Assembly: GCF_006974105.1 (NCBI RefSeq)
Contig: NZ_CP036282.1
Coordinates: 248,001-312,000 of the forward strand
Source of the DNA: Rhodoferax aquaticus
GTDB lineage: Bacteria > Pseudomonadota > Gammaproteobacteria > Burkholderiales > Burkholderiaceae_C
Direction: 5' to 3'
DNA length: 64,000 bases
Part shown: piece by piece, positions 9,001 through 16,779 of the stretch
How positions within the stretch are numbered: position 1 is the first letter of the stretch
Layout of the letters: every line of letters starts with the position of its first letter
Program-made: the position numbers and the translations under genes
The notes under the pieces: model-generated
What the model was told of the DNA's origin: nothing
Seen by the model: only the letters and a program-made list of their open reading frames with translations
Databases searched by the model: none

Positions 9001-10935
9001 GGTTCGTCTTCCGCAAATACGATCAGTGACCAAATCAACATCACAAAAACGGGTTTGAACTTTGGGTCCCTTTACAAGACGGTGGAGTGGGTCGGCGATC
9101 TCAGAGCATTTGATTCCAGCGACTTGTCGACAGTACTGTGGTCTGCGCAGCAAAAACTAAATGCGCAAACACAAAACGCGTGCGACGACAGAAAAATCTA
9201 CGTGCGCGATACCAGTGCGGTTAACAAGTTGGGGCCCTTCACGTTAGCAACGAAAAACTGCACAACTGGCGCGGTATCTAGCGATTTGAATAGTGCTCTT
9301 CAAGGGCTCCTTGGCGGTGCGACCTCTTTATCGCAGTACGCAACGATGACAACTAGCCCTGCGGCAGTTGATCAAAAAGCACAAGCCACTGTTGCGAGTC
9401 TCGTTAATTACCTGCGTGGGCAGCGCCAGAGTGAAGGATTTGCCGTAGGTGTGAGTGGCAAGCTATATCGGTCGCGCACCAATGTGCTAGGCGATATTGT
9501 TAATTCAAAACCCCAGTTTGTTGGAGCACCTTACTTTGAATATGCTGATGACGGTTATTACACTTTCAAATCTAATAACGCAAATCGTCAGAACATGATT
9601 TATGTTGGCGCCAATGATGGCATGTTGCATGCCTTTTATGCTCCGCCCAGCAGCGCTGATAGTATCCAATTGGCTAAACAGGGAAAAGAGGCCTGGGCTT
9701 ACATTCCTACGAAAGTAATATCTAACCTTAGCCGCTTGGCAGATGTTGGTTACGCAAGCAATCATCGTTTTTATGTTGACGGCACACCTCGAGTCGGCGA
9801 TGTTAAGTTTGCAGACGGAACTTGGCATACTATTTTGGTCGGAGGCTTGGGTGCTGGTGGAAAAGGATACTACGCACTAGATATAACCAATCCTGAGTCG
9901 CCACGCAGCCTGTGGGAACTCGATGATTCAAACTGTGCGCGTAGTGGTTGCAGTATTGGATTTACTTTTGGCCAGCCGGTCATTGGCAAAATGGCTGATG
10001 GCACCTGGGCCGTATTTTTGACCTCGGGCTACAACAACAGCACCGGCCAAGCGGCACTATTCGTTGTTAATGCAGAGACCGGCGAGTCGATCAAGACCAT
10101 CAATGCTGGCACTGCTGACGCTACGAAACCTTTGGGGCTGACCCCAATAAGCGGTTGGACTGAAAGACCAAATGTCGATCAAACCATCGCCAGAGTCTAT
10201 GGTGGGGACTTGTATGGGAATATGTGGAGATTTAATATTAATGACGAAACCACAGATTCTGTATACAAAATTGGTGTGGCCAAAGATACTGATGGAAATG
10301 TTCAACCAATTACTATGCCGCCAGAACTGGGTAAGGTCGGAGTGGATGCGTATGCCTACTACGGAACCGGTCGACTCATTGGCTCAAGTGATTTTGCGAA
10401 TACACAGCAGCAAACGGTATATGCGATACGTGACAGTTTGTCCAGCACTAACGTAACAACTAGTTTGAGATCCCTGCTCACACCTTATGTGACGACGGAT
10501 GACCTAAGTATCAAATGCGTTGGAACTTGTGGATCTGTGAGCAGCAACGGCTTCTTGGTAGACCTAGCCGGATCCGGAGAGAAGGTAATAACCCCATTGG
10601 CATTAATTGGGAAGACCTTAGTAATTATCTCTACACAGCCACAAGATAACACCTGTGGATCTGGAGGTACGTCTAAAGCATATTTTGCAAATTCAACCAA
10701 TGGACTGCCAGTAGGACCCGGATATGACTTCCAGACGCCAGTTGTAGGGGTGATCTACCTGAATTCGTCAGACGGCAGTGTTATCGCGCAGGTCAAAGTT
10801 CCGCAAGCCAGTACCGGGGACAGTCTGCAGCCAACAACGACGCCAACGGGATCGGTCAAAGAGGTAGTAGTGCCAACACCCAATCTTCCACCTGGAAACA
10901 CCCGTGCAAGTTGGCGAGAAATCACCGCTAAATGA
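6094..10935 (+). CDS. pilY1: Type IV pilus tip adhesin PilY1
   Basis: Very large secreted pilus-tip protein, 1613 residues against about 1160 in Pseudomonas aeruginosa. A signal peptide ends near residue 28 (AYA before QTT). The von Willebrand A-like part starts at about residue 45 with LMLDTSNSMSW, a DxSxS metal-binding motif. Residues about 400-825 are a Thr/Ser/Cys-rich, low-complexity stretch with many short Cys repeats that accounts for the extra length. The conserved C-terminal PilY1 beta-propeller begins near residue 1125 (NVLGDIVNSKPQFVG) and carries YVGANDGMLHAF; KDTDGNVQ near residue 1398 resembles a calcium loop. Family role: adhesion, surface sensing and calcium-controlled extension and retraction. 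Its stop overlaps the start of the next gene. Confidence 0.92.
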   Translation: MNTYFSRALARIAVPVSLALAVGTAYAQTTEIASVPLVGVSTGGASPNIMLMLDTSNSMSWTHMPDQLEVVGAKQSIGYKSSECNSLYYNRNRTYTVPKDAANAAMPTPSFTSAPYSYFIDPSITVNLSTSFRAHDEKTVQNVVTAVADPAQPAYYYYFVPTSSPPAYTYNTAPCNVTDTSAASVSSTGGTWRRVLVGPTSGPTGRADERQNFAIWYTYYRTRINLAKSSIGLAFQSLSNTYRVGFLTVNPTLDTNGSATTSVQSSRYQPLADFNSAQRTLWYNKFYGQVPAGSSPAREGLARVGRHFAGKTDGINAGMNTDPVQYACQKNFTIMTTDGYWNVAAEKGGLAGGPTTIDGTASVGNRDGGANYPRTADTDSAGLVPAGVFDGTLLQLPYTKTASVTTTFSYPSCNLTVPGYRTTTVKRTVTPKVLTQVTSATNNSTQAQSRTVSFRQSSYKVTKQTLQYVIPTQTQSTTQNVWYNPALEVSQPVRDCSGLTNCGPSALTKTVAVPSGSCIAQEPVAPNFIRVVCSGATSVVQSSPCTVGVNGCQVNTITAPTFVAGNTCTASNSGSPNYHITTCTTNAPGTGTPSTTASSPVVTTVNACTQSFAASGNLTCADAPGFPTAWTNAASCTAGAINATTSTECRNVGSCNPALPGAQCGGTVVTNPSSCTYTGGGPTVAGNVTSTCDYPSNLSVVTPAVDPTTCVSGNTNNAGPPANYSKTLCESIPSAVTPGACIAAPATLANNWVATTCANATVTGWYSSSQSTTNTTFTYDNGTVVDQTPVVGPAVSTSSCKALPSPTPVPPPKVEYLAPVYVPYSATGGSSNSLADVAQYYYATDLRPGMPNIVPPTGFGPLDDRATWQHMSTYVVGLGVSGTLPYKPDYATSNTGSFADIRALNKSWPVWPDPTINYSGNDALWNSPKSIDDFWHTAVNGRGKYFSATDPDSVVSGIQSALQAINASTGSSSANTISDQINITKTGLNFGSLYKTVEWVGDLRAFDSSDLSTVLWSAQQKLNAQTQNACDDRKIYVRDTSAVNKLGPFTLATKNCTTGAVSSDLNSALQGLLGGATSLSQYATMTTSPAAVDQKAQATVASLVNYLRGQRQSEGFAVGVSGKLYRSRTNVLGDIVNSKPQFVGAPYFEYADDGYYTFKSNNANRQNMIYVGANDGMLHAFYAPPSSADSIQLAKQGKEAWAYIPTKVISNLSRLADVGYASNHRFYVDGTPRVGDVKFADGTWHTILVGGLGAGGKGYYALDITNPESPRSLWELDDSNCARSGCSIGFTFGQPVIGKMADGTWAVFLTSGYNNSTGQAALFVVNAETGESIKTINAGTADATKPLGLTPISGWTERPNVDQTIARVYGGDLYGNMWRFNINDETTDSVYKIGVAKDTDGNVQPITMPPELGKVGVDAYAYYGTGRLIGSSDFANTQQQTVYAIRDSLSSTNVTTSLRSLLTPYVTTDDLSIKCVGTCGSVSSNGFLVDLAGSGEKVITPLALIGKTLVIISTQPQDNTCGSGGTSKAYFANSTNGLPVGPGYDFQTPVVGVIYLNSSDGSVIAQVKVPQASTGDSLQPTTTPTGSVKEVVVPTPNLPPGNTRASWREITAK

Positions 10936-11831
10936 CATGGCATTCCCGCAGCATGCAGCTTATCGGACCGCGCTTACTGACTGTTGTGGTCCTTGTGCTT
11001 GTGGGTCACCTGCTACTGCTAAAGCCGGATTTGGTGCTCCCGCAGTTGAAGCCAATCAAACACTCGGAGAATGATTTATCAATTCGTCTAGTGACTGACA
11101 ACGTTTTGACCGTGGGAGTGCCCCACCATGATGTGACTGCTCCAAGCACTTCAGCCCCAAGGGTCATTGATGCCGCTCCAAACTCCGTCGCCTCAGATGG
11201 GCTTCCTAACCCTGATGTGGCGGGCGCTACTGATCTGAAGCAGGTGGATGGTGAACTAAACCTCGCTTATGAATTGGCAGACATTGCAGGATTGGACATG
11301 CGTCTGGGGACCATGAACTTAAATCTTCAAGTGCAGTCGGGCAGTTATGTAACGCGAGCAGTTTGGCATCTAGGTGAAGATAAGTGGGAGACCACAAGCA
11401 GCGGTGTAGCAAACGACTTGTTTCGCCCTCGTTACATCAGCGGGCGAACGGAGCCTGCAGACCTACTGCAGGTGTCCGGTGACACACAGGATCAGCTCTC
11501 CATTGTTTGGTCACTAAGAAATCAAGCCAAGCAATCCATGTCCCAGTCACCCTCGAAGCTCGGACAAACTTGGCATTACCGTGTTCAATTCAAATCTGAA
11601 GCCAAGCTTATGTACTGGCAGCTGGAATCGATGGATGATTTGATACTCCCAGCTGGACGATTCAGGGCAGCGAAAATTGGGGGAGTTGTTGATCAAGCCA
11701 ACTTAGCGGGTATTACCGTTTGGTACGCTGTCGACTTCGACTTCCTACCCATTAGGATTCAAAGCCGAGATGGTGACGGGCGCGTTCAGGACTTAAAGTT
11801 GTCGACCGAATTGGAACGGAAACTTAGCTAA
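10932..11831 (+). CDS. DUF3108 family periplasmic protein
   Basis: Protein of 299 residues with one N-terminal membrane segment (TVVVLVLVGHLLLL), so membrane-anchored or exported. The C-terminal two thirds (about residues 105-295) matches the DUF3108 pattern: beta-rich, with a late segment on interconversion of a linear substrate-like form (AVDFDFLPIRIQSRDGDG). The function of the family is unknown. ATG overlaps the pilY1 stop (ATGA), so it is the last gene of the minor-pilin operon; whether it contributes to PilY1 biogenesis is inference. Free-standing DUF3108 genes are common in this order, so the coupling to pilY1 is worth noting. Confidence 0.75.
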   Translation: MTWHSRSMQLIGPRLLTVVVLVLVGHLLLLKPDLVLPQLKPIKHSENDLSIRLVTDNVLTVGVPHHDVTAPSTSAPRVIDAAPNSVASDGLPNPDVAGATDLKQVDGELNLAYELADIAGLDMRLGTMNLNLQVQSGSYVTRAVWHLGEDKWETTSSGVANDLFRPRYISGRTEPADLLQVSGDTQDQLSIVWSLRNQAKQSMSQSPSKLGQTWHYRVQFKSEAKLMYWQLESMDDLILPAGRFRAAKIGGVVDQANLAGITVWYAVDFDFLPIRIQSRDGDGRVQDLKLSTELERKLS

Positions 11832-11883
11832 CGGAACGCTTGTCTGCCAGGTTCAACGCAAGAACAGAATGTAGATCGCGTTG

Positions 11884-13404
11884 CTAACCGCCGTCCCTTG
11901 CCGCCCAATCCACCAGCGCCTCAATGGCGGGGCGGGCTGCGCTGGCGTTGGGGTGGTTGATGAGGACCACCAGCACGTAGCGCTTGCCGCTGGCACCGTC
12001 TACATAGCCAGCCACTGCCACCACGTTGCTTAAGGTGCCGGTCTTCAAATGGGCGCTGCCACCGTTGCGGGTTTTGACGCGCTTGAGTGTGCCGTCTACA
12101 CCGGTAATGGGCAGAGAAGACATGAGCTCCGACATCCAAGGCGAGGCATACGCGGTGTGCAGCAAGCGCCCTAGGCCTTGGGCGCTGATGCGTTCGCTTC
12201 TGGACAGACCTGAGCCGTTGTCCAGCACCGGCACGTCTTGCGGGCTGATGCGTTCTTTCCACCAGCGCTGCACCACGGCGCGGCTGGCGGCAAAGTTGCC
12301 CGGCACGGGGGCGGGTTCGCCCGCCTCGCGCGGTGGGGTGCTCGCCAGCGTCCCCAGCGGTACTTCGCGCCCCAGGGTTAAGAACAGCTGCTGGGCCATC
12401 ACGTTGTTGCTGTATTTGTTGATGTCGCGGATCACCTCGGCCAAAGGGGCCGATTCGGTTTCAAAGGCAGGCTTTGCTGCCGCCAAGGCGGCTGGCACTG
12501 TGCCCAAGCGCACGCTGCCAGAGAGCTTGCCGCCCAGGTCTTGCCACAGGCCTTGCACCGCGCGCACCGCATAGGTCTTGGGGTCCGCATAGGCCACGGG
12601 CCAGACTTTCTCGCCGCAGCTGGCCGGGTAGCCGCCGGTAAAGCGGATGCGCTTGGGGTCGGAAAAATCGGCTTTAAGTACGCCACGGTAGTCGCCGCAG
12701 TCGCCATTGCTGAGCGGCACTGTGGTTTGCAGCAGCACGCCCGCCAAGGGTGGGTCGAACTGCACCACCGTTGTGTTGCTGCTGCGATCCGGGGTGAAGG
12801 TCATCACCAGGGCTTTGTAGTTGAGCAAGAGCGCGTCGGGGCTGGCGTTGTAGGGGCGCAGTGGCTCGCCGTCAAAGCTGGCAGGATCGGCATCGGGTAC
12901 GTCAAACGCACTGCGGTCAAGCACGATGTCACCCGCGATGGCTTTGATGCCCAGGCCCTGCACCCGGCGCAGCAGCAGCCATAACCGCTCCATCACCAGC
13001 TTGGGGTCGCCTTGGCCCTTGATGTACAGATTGCCTTGCAGCGTGCCCTCACGCACGGTGCCATCCACAAACACGGGCGTGCGCCAGCTGTAGGCGGGCC
13101 CCAATAGGTCGAGCCCGGCATAGGTGGTGACCAGCTTCATGACCGAGGCTGGGTTCATGGGCTGGCTGGTGCGCAGGTTCAGGCGCGGCGCGGCATTGGG
13201 GTTTTGGGCGTCCACCAGCAGCACGCTCACCGCGTCTTCTGGCACTTTGGCGCGCGCCAGCGCAGCTTGTGCCTCGGGGGGCAGGTTTTGCGCCCAGGCC
13301 ATGGAGAACGTCGCGCACAAGAGGGAGGCCGATGTCGCGCCACGTAGGGCGCCCGCTACAGCACGGCGCACCCGGCTTGGCAAAGTGGGTAGAAAGGTCA
13401 TCAC
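11884..13404 (-). CDS. dacB: D-alanyl-D-alanine carboxypeptidase/endopeptidase (PBP4)
   Basis: Low-molecular-weight class C penicillin-binding protein, 506 residues, periplasmic, trimming peptidoglycan cross-links or terminal D-Ala. A signal peptide ends near residue 38 (SMAWA). All three active-site motifs are visible: SVMK (SxxK, near residue 86), SNN in YSNNVMAQ (near 335) and KTG in LKTGTLSN (near 452). Length and motif spacing fit DacB. It faces the pilus operon tail to tail with a gap of about 50 nt, and its last 18 codons are duplicated at 1225-1283. Divergent from the EamA gene, with about 46 nt between starts. Confidence 0.93.
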   Translation of the reverse strand: MMTFLPTLPSRVRRAVAGALRGATSASLLCATFSMAWAQNLPPEAQAALARAKVPEDAVSVLLVDAQNPNAAPRLNLRTSQPMNPASVMKLVTTYAGLDLLGPAYSWRTPVFVDGTVREGTLQGNLYIKGQGDPKLVMERLWLLLRRVQGLGIKAIAGDIVLDRSAFDVPDADPASFDGEPLRPYNASPDALLLNYKALVMTFTPDRSSNTTVVQFDPPLAGVLLQTTVPLSNGDCGDYRGVLKADFSDPKRIRFTGGYPASCGEKVWPVAYADPKTYAVRAVQGLWQDLGGKLSGSVRLGTVPAALAAAKPAFETESAPLAEVIRDINKYSNNVMAQQLFLTLGREVPLGTLASTPPREAGEPAPVPGNFAASRAVVQRWWKERISPQDVPVLDNGSGLSRSERISAQGLGRLLHTAYASPWMSELMSSLPITGVDGTLKRVKTRNGGSAHLKTGTLSNVVAVAGYVDGASGKRYVLVVLINHPNASAARPAIEALVDWAARDGG

Positions 13405-13450
13405 CCATTATCTGAGATGGTCCGGGGCCAGCGGGGATAATCAGCCTCCT

Positions 13451-14506
13451 ATGCCTTTGACGCCTCCTCCCGCTGCTGCCCGTTTTTCAACCAGAACTGT
13501 GGGCCTTATTGCTGCTGTCGTCACGGTGCTGATTTGGACCTCGTTCATTGTCATTGCGCGCGCCAGTGCAGACCCGGCGCGTGGCGCTTTGCTGGGCCCG
13601 TTTGATATTGCCTACCTGCGTATCTGGGGTGCAAGTTTGGTGCTGCTGCCGTGGGGCTGGTACCTGTCACGCCAAGGGGCTCAGGGCGCACGCATGGGGT
13701 TCAAGGGCCATGCCCGTAGCTCAGTGTGGGGCCTGTCGCCCCTGCCGTGGTCGACCACATGGCGCATTGGGGTGTTTGGCGGCTTGCTCTACGCCATGGT
13801 GGCCTACAGCGGCTTTGTGTATGCGCCCGCTGCACATGCCTCGGTGCTCATGCCGGGCAGCTTGCCTTTGTGGACGGCGCTGCTGGCTATGGTGTTTTTG
13901 CATGACCGCATCACCCCCGCGCGGGCCTTGGGCTTGGCGCTGATTGTGGGTGGCGACTTGCTGGTGGGCGGGAGCAGCTTGCTCCATGCATTTTCGGGTG
14001 GCGGGGTGTGGAAGGGTGATGTGCTTTTCGTGCTAGCAGCCATGGTGTGGTCGGTGTACAGCGTGCAAGTGCGCCGCTATGCGCTAGACGCGGTGCGGGC
14101 CACGACTGCCATCACCGCGTTTGCCTTTGTGACCTATGTGCCGGTGTACACAGCGCTCTTGGTCTTGGAGGCGGTGCCCGGACGCCTGCTTGCCGCCCCA
14201 CTAGGCTTGATGGTCTTTCATATGCTGTTTCAAGGCGTGGGCTCCGTGGCCGTGTCGGGCATTGGCTTTACCAAAATGATCCAGACCTTTGGCCCCGTGC
14301 GCTCCACCATGCTCACGGCGGTGGTGCCTGGCTTGTCGGCACTGGCGGCAGCCGTGTTGCTGGGGGAAGGCCTGCCTTGGAACGTGCTGGTAGGCCTGGG
14401 GCTGGTGACAGCTGGAATTGTGTTTGGCGTGCGCCAGAGCGCGCCTAAGGTGAATGCTATTGATTTGGAAGCTGCTCGCGCAGCATCTACGGGCGCTAGG
14501 GGCTAG
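13451..14506 (+). CDS. EamA/DMT-family transporter
   Basis: Inner-membrane permease of about 351 residues with two EamA repeats and about ten hydrophobic helices, the drug/metabolite transporter layout. Family members export amino acids, nucleosides or other metabolites; the substrate here is unknown. The start is ATG 13451, since upstream in-frame ATGs would overlap dacB and add a non-homologous tail. The last ~17 codons (NAIDLEAARAASTGARG) come from a copy of the dispersed repeat (14457-14510) and are not part of the fold. tsaB follows 14 nt later, so they may be co-transcribed. Confidence 0.85.
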   Translation: MPLTPPPAAARFSTRTVGLIAAVVTVLIWTSFIVIARASADPARGALLGPFDIAYLRIWGASLVLLPWGWYLSRQGAQGARMGFKGHARSSVWGLSPLPWSTTWRIGVFGGLLYAMVAYSGFVYAPAAHASVLMPGSLPLWTALLAMVFLHDRITPARALGLALIVGGDLLVGGSSLLHAFSGGGVWKGDVLFVLAAMVWSVYSVQVRRYALDAVRATTAITAFAFVTYVPVYTALLVLEAVPGRLLAAPLGLMVFHMLFQGVGSVAVSGIGFTKMIQTFGPVRSTMLTAVVPGLSALAAAVLLGEGLPWNVLVGLGLVTAGIVFGVRQSAPKVNAIDLEAARAASTGARG

Positions 14507-14510
14507 TTTT
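14457..14510 (+). repeat. Dispersed Comamonadaceae-type repeat, divergent copy
   Basis: GATTTGGAAGCTGCTCGCGC followed by CTACGGGCGCTAGGGG aligns with the repeat seen at 31297, 31941, 33211, 34936, 41876 and 42986. This copy forms the final codons and stop of the EamA gene. Confidence 0.6.
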
Positions 14511-14520
14511 GACTCAATCT

Positions 14521-15270
14521 ATGAACTTTTTGGTATTGGACACCAGCACCGAGCTGATGTCGGTGGGCGTGTCACGTGGCCGCGATGCCCAGCAGTGGCT
14601 GCACAGCGGCGCGGGTGGCGCGCAGGCGTCCAATAGCTTGATCGCCACCATTTTGGACCTCATGGCCCAGGCGCAGCTCACGTTTGCGGACCTCAGCGCC
14701 ATTGGCTTTGGCTGCGGCCCGGGCTCGTTCACCGGCTTGCGAACAGCGTGCTCGGTGGTGCAGGGGCTGGCGTTTGGCGCCAAGGTGCCTGTGTTGCCCG
14801 TTGATTCGCTCTTGGTGGTGGCCGAAGACGCGCGCCACAGCGCGTTTGCGGCAAGCAGCCAGCTGGAAGTCACCGCCTTGCTGGACGCTCGTATGGACGA
14901 GATGTACACCGCCCGCTACGCCTACGACAGCGGCGTGTGGCAATGCCTGCAAGAAGCCAGCTTGCTGCGCCCCGAAGCGCTGGCCCCCGCGACTGGCGCC
15001 GCTTTGTGGGCGGGCAATGTGTTTGGCGTGTACGCCGATCGCTTGGCGCCCATGCTGCAAGCCTCGCCTAAAGTGCAGTGCGTACCGGCCATGCCCACGG
15101 CTGCCGCCTTGTTGCGCTTGGCCCCTGGCCTGATGGCGCAAGGCCAGAGCGTTCCGGCAGACCACGCCTTGCCCACCTACATTCGCGACAAGGTCGCCAA
15201 AACCACGGTGGAGCGCATGGCCGAAAAAGCAGCGGTGCAGCTGGCCTCGGCGCAGGCGCATGGGGGCTGA
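14521..15270 (+). CDS. tsaB: tRNA threonylcarbamoyladenosine biosynthesis protein TsaB
   Basis: TsaB, 249 residues, ASKHA-fold partner of TsaD in making t6A37 on ANN-decoding tRNAs. The N-terminal FLVLDTSTELMSVGV is the usual TsaB start, and IGFGCGPGSFTGLRTACSV is the family signature. ATG 14521 is preferred to the in-frame TTG at 14509. The gene overlaps rimI by 11 nt, the conserved tsaB-rimI order in beta-proteobacteria, indicating translational coupling. Essential in most bacteria. Confidence 0.93.
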   Translation: MNFLVLDTSTELMSVGVSRGRDAQQWLHSGAGGAQASNSLIATILDLMAQAQLTFADLSAIGFGCGPGSFTGLRTACSVVQGLAFGAKVPVLPVDSLLVVAEDARHSAFAASSQLEVTALLDARMDEMYTARYAYDSGVWQCLQEASLLRPEALAPATGAALWAGNVFGVYADRLAPMLQASPKVQCVPAMPTAAALLRLAPGLMAQGQSVPADHALPTYIRDKVAKTTVERMAEKAAVQLASAQAHGG

Positions 15271-15736
15271 GGGCGTGTCGCAAACCGTGGTCGAGGTGCG
15301 CTTTGAGACGCTGACCGAGGCTTTGTTAGATCCCTTGCTCTTGGTGGAGCAGCGCACCTACGCCCACCCATGGAACCGCGCCAATTTTGTGGACGCCATG
15401 CAGTCAGGCAACCAAATTCAGCTGCTGTTGGCAGGCGACACGCTGGTGGGCTACTTTGTGGCCATGAAAGGGGTGGACGAAGTGCACCTGCTCAACATCA
15501 CGGTGGCACCTGAGTACCAACGCCAAGGCTGGGCCCGCGTGATGCTCGATGCCTTGGCCACCTGGGCACGCGGCCAGAGCTCGCAGTGGCTATGGCTGGA
15601 AGCGCGCGTGGGCAATGTGCGTGCGCTTGAAGTCTATGAAGCGCACGGCTTTCGCCGGGTGGGGCAGCGCAAGCAGTACTACCCCGCCGACCGTGGCACG
15701 CGTGAAGACGCGGTGGTCATGTGCATGAACCTGTGA
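15260..15736 (+). CDS. rimI: Ribosomal protein S18 alanine N-acetyltransferase RimI
   Basis: GNAT acetyltransferase, 158 residues, which acetylates the N-terminal Ala of ribosomal protein S18. LLNITVAPEYQRQGWARVML is the acetyl-CoA-binding motif A, and the C-terminal EVYEAHGFRRVGQRKQYY is the RimI-type motif B ending. ATG 15260 overlaps the end of tsaB; a GTG 15 nt later is an alternative start. Confidence 0.9.
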   Translation: MGAEGVSQTVVEVRFETLTEALLDPLLLVEQRTYAHPWNRANFVDAMQSGNQIQLLLAGDTLVGYFVAMKGVDEVHLLNITVAPEYQRQGWARVMLDALATWARGQSSQWLWLEARVGNVRALEVYEAHGFRRVGQRKQYYPADRGTREDAVVMCMNL

Positions 15737-15750
15737 AATGATGCAGCCCT

Positions 15751-16773
15751 ATGCCACTTGAACTCGACTCCCGCCAGCGCGCCATGCTCCAAGAAATGGG
15801 CGTGCATGTGTGGCTGCCCGAAACTGCCTTTGTGCCCCCCGCAGAGTTGCTGCAGCCTGAGGCGGTGGCCAGTGCGCCCCAGCCCGCGTTGGCAGACTAT
15901 GACGACGATGAGGCCTACCGCTACGACGAGGCATACGACAACGATCCCAGCTTGGGCTACGCAAGCGCCCCTCGCGCGCCTGAGCCCAAGCCGCAGGCCG
16001 CCCCCAGTGCCACAGCGCCTGGTCGTGCGCCCGTGGCCACTCCTGCTGCGCGCCCCGCTGCGCCGGCCATCGTGGCCGTGGACAACGCAGAAATTGCCCA
16101 AGCCGACTGGTCGGGTTTGGCCGCCACCGCCGCGCAGTGCTCGGCCTGTGGTTTGTGTGCAGGCCGTAAAAACAGCACCTTGTGTGCGCCCGCTTTTGCA
16201 GGGGTTGCTAGCTTGGCCGCGCCGCTGGCTGCCCGTGCCGACTGGATGTTTGTGGGCGACCCGCCCGATGAAGACGAAGACCGCGAAGCCGCCCCGTTCG
16301 CCCAAGCCGCTGGCACGCTCATGGGCAATATGCTCAAAGCCTGCCACCTGAGCCGTGTGGGCCAAGCGCAAGACGCGGCCCCAGATGCCCAAGCAGCAGG
16401 TGACCCAGCCGCCAAGGCGGAGCAATTGGCCTACCTCACCAATGTGGTCAAGTGCCGCCCACCGCACAGCCAAATCCCGCAGGCGGCAGACCTGGCGCAG
16501 TGCGCGGCCTACCTGAACCGCGAGCTGGCCCTGGTGCAGCCCAAGGTCATCGTGGCCATGGGCCGATTTGCCATGCAGCTTTTGTTGTCAGAGCAGCCCG
16601 GCTTGGCCACGCAACCGCTGGGCAAGCTGCGCGGCACGGTGTACCGCTACCGTAGCGTGCCGGTGGTGGTGACCTACCATCCCAAAGCCTTGCTGCGCAA
16701 CAGCCCCGACAAAGCCAAAGCCTGGGCCGACCTGTGTCTGGCCATGGCCACGGTAGACGGCTCCCTACAATAG
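15751..16773 (+). CDS. Family 4 (Fe-S) uracil-DNA glycosylase
   Basis: Base-excision repair enzyme removing uracil from DNA, 340 residues. The N-terminal ~125 residues are Ala/Pro/Asp-rich and probably disordered. The catalytic domain follows: CSACGLC and later Cys in VVKCRPP and LAQCAAYL supply four Fe-S ligands, and KLRG and VVTYHPKALLR are the C-terminal motifs. The water-activating loop reads GDPPDEDED where family 4 usually has GEAPG-x2-ED, a variant worth checking. It starts 14 nt after rimI and ends 6 nt before pyrF, so it belongs to the same run of genes. Confidence 0.88.
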   Translation: MPLELDSRQRAMLQEMGVHVWLPETAFVPPAELLQPEAVASAPQPALADYDDDEAYRYDEAYDNDPSLGYASAPRAPEPKPQAAPSATAPGRAPVATPAARPAAPAIVAVDNAEIAQADWSGLAATAAQCSACGLCAGRKNSTLCAPAFAGVASLAAPLAARADWMFVGDPPDEDEDREAAPFAQAAGTLMGNMLKACHLSRVGQAQDAAPDAQAAGDPAAKAEQLAYLTNVVKCRPPHSQIPQAADLAQCAAYLNRELALVQPKVIVAMGRFAMQLLLSEQPGLATQPLGKLRGTVYRYRSVPVVVTYHPKALLRNSPDKAKAWADLCLAMATVDGSLQ

Positions 16774-16779
16774 ACCCCC

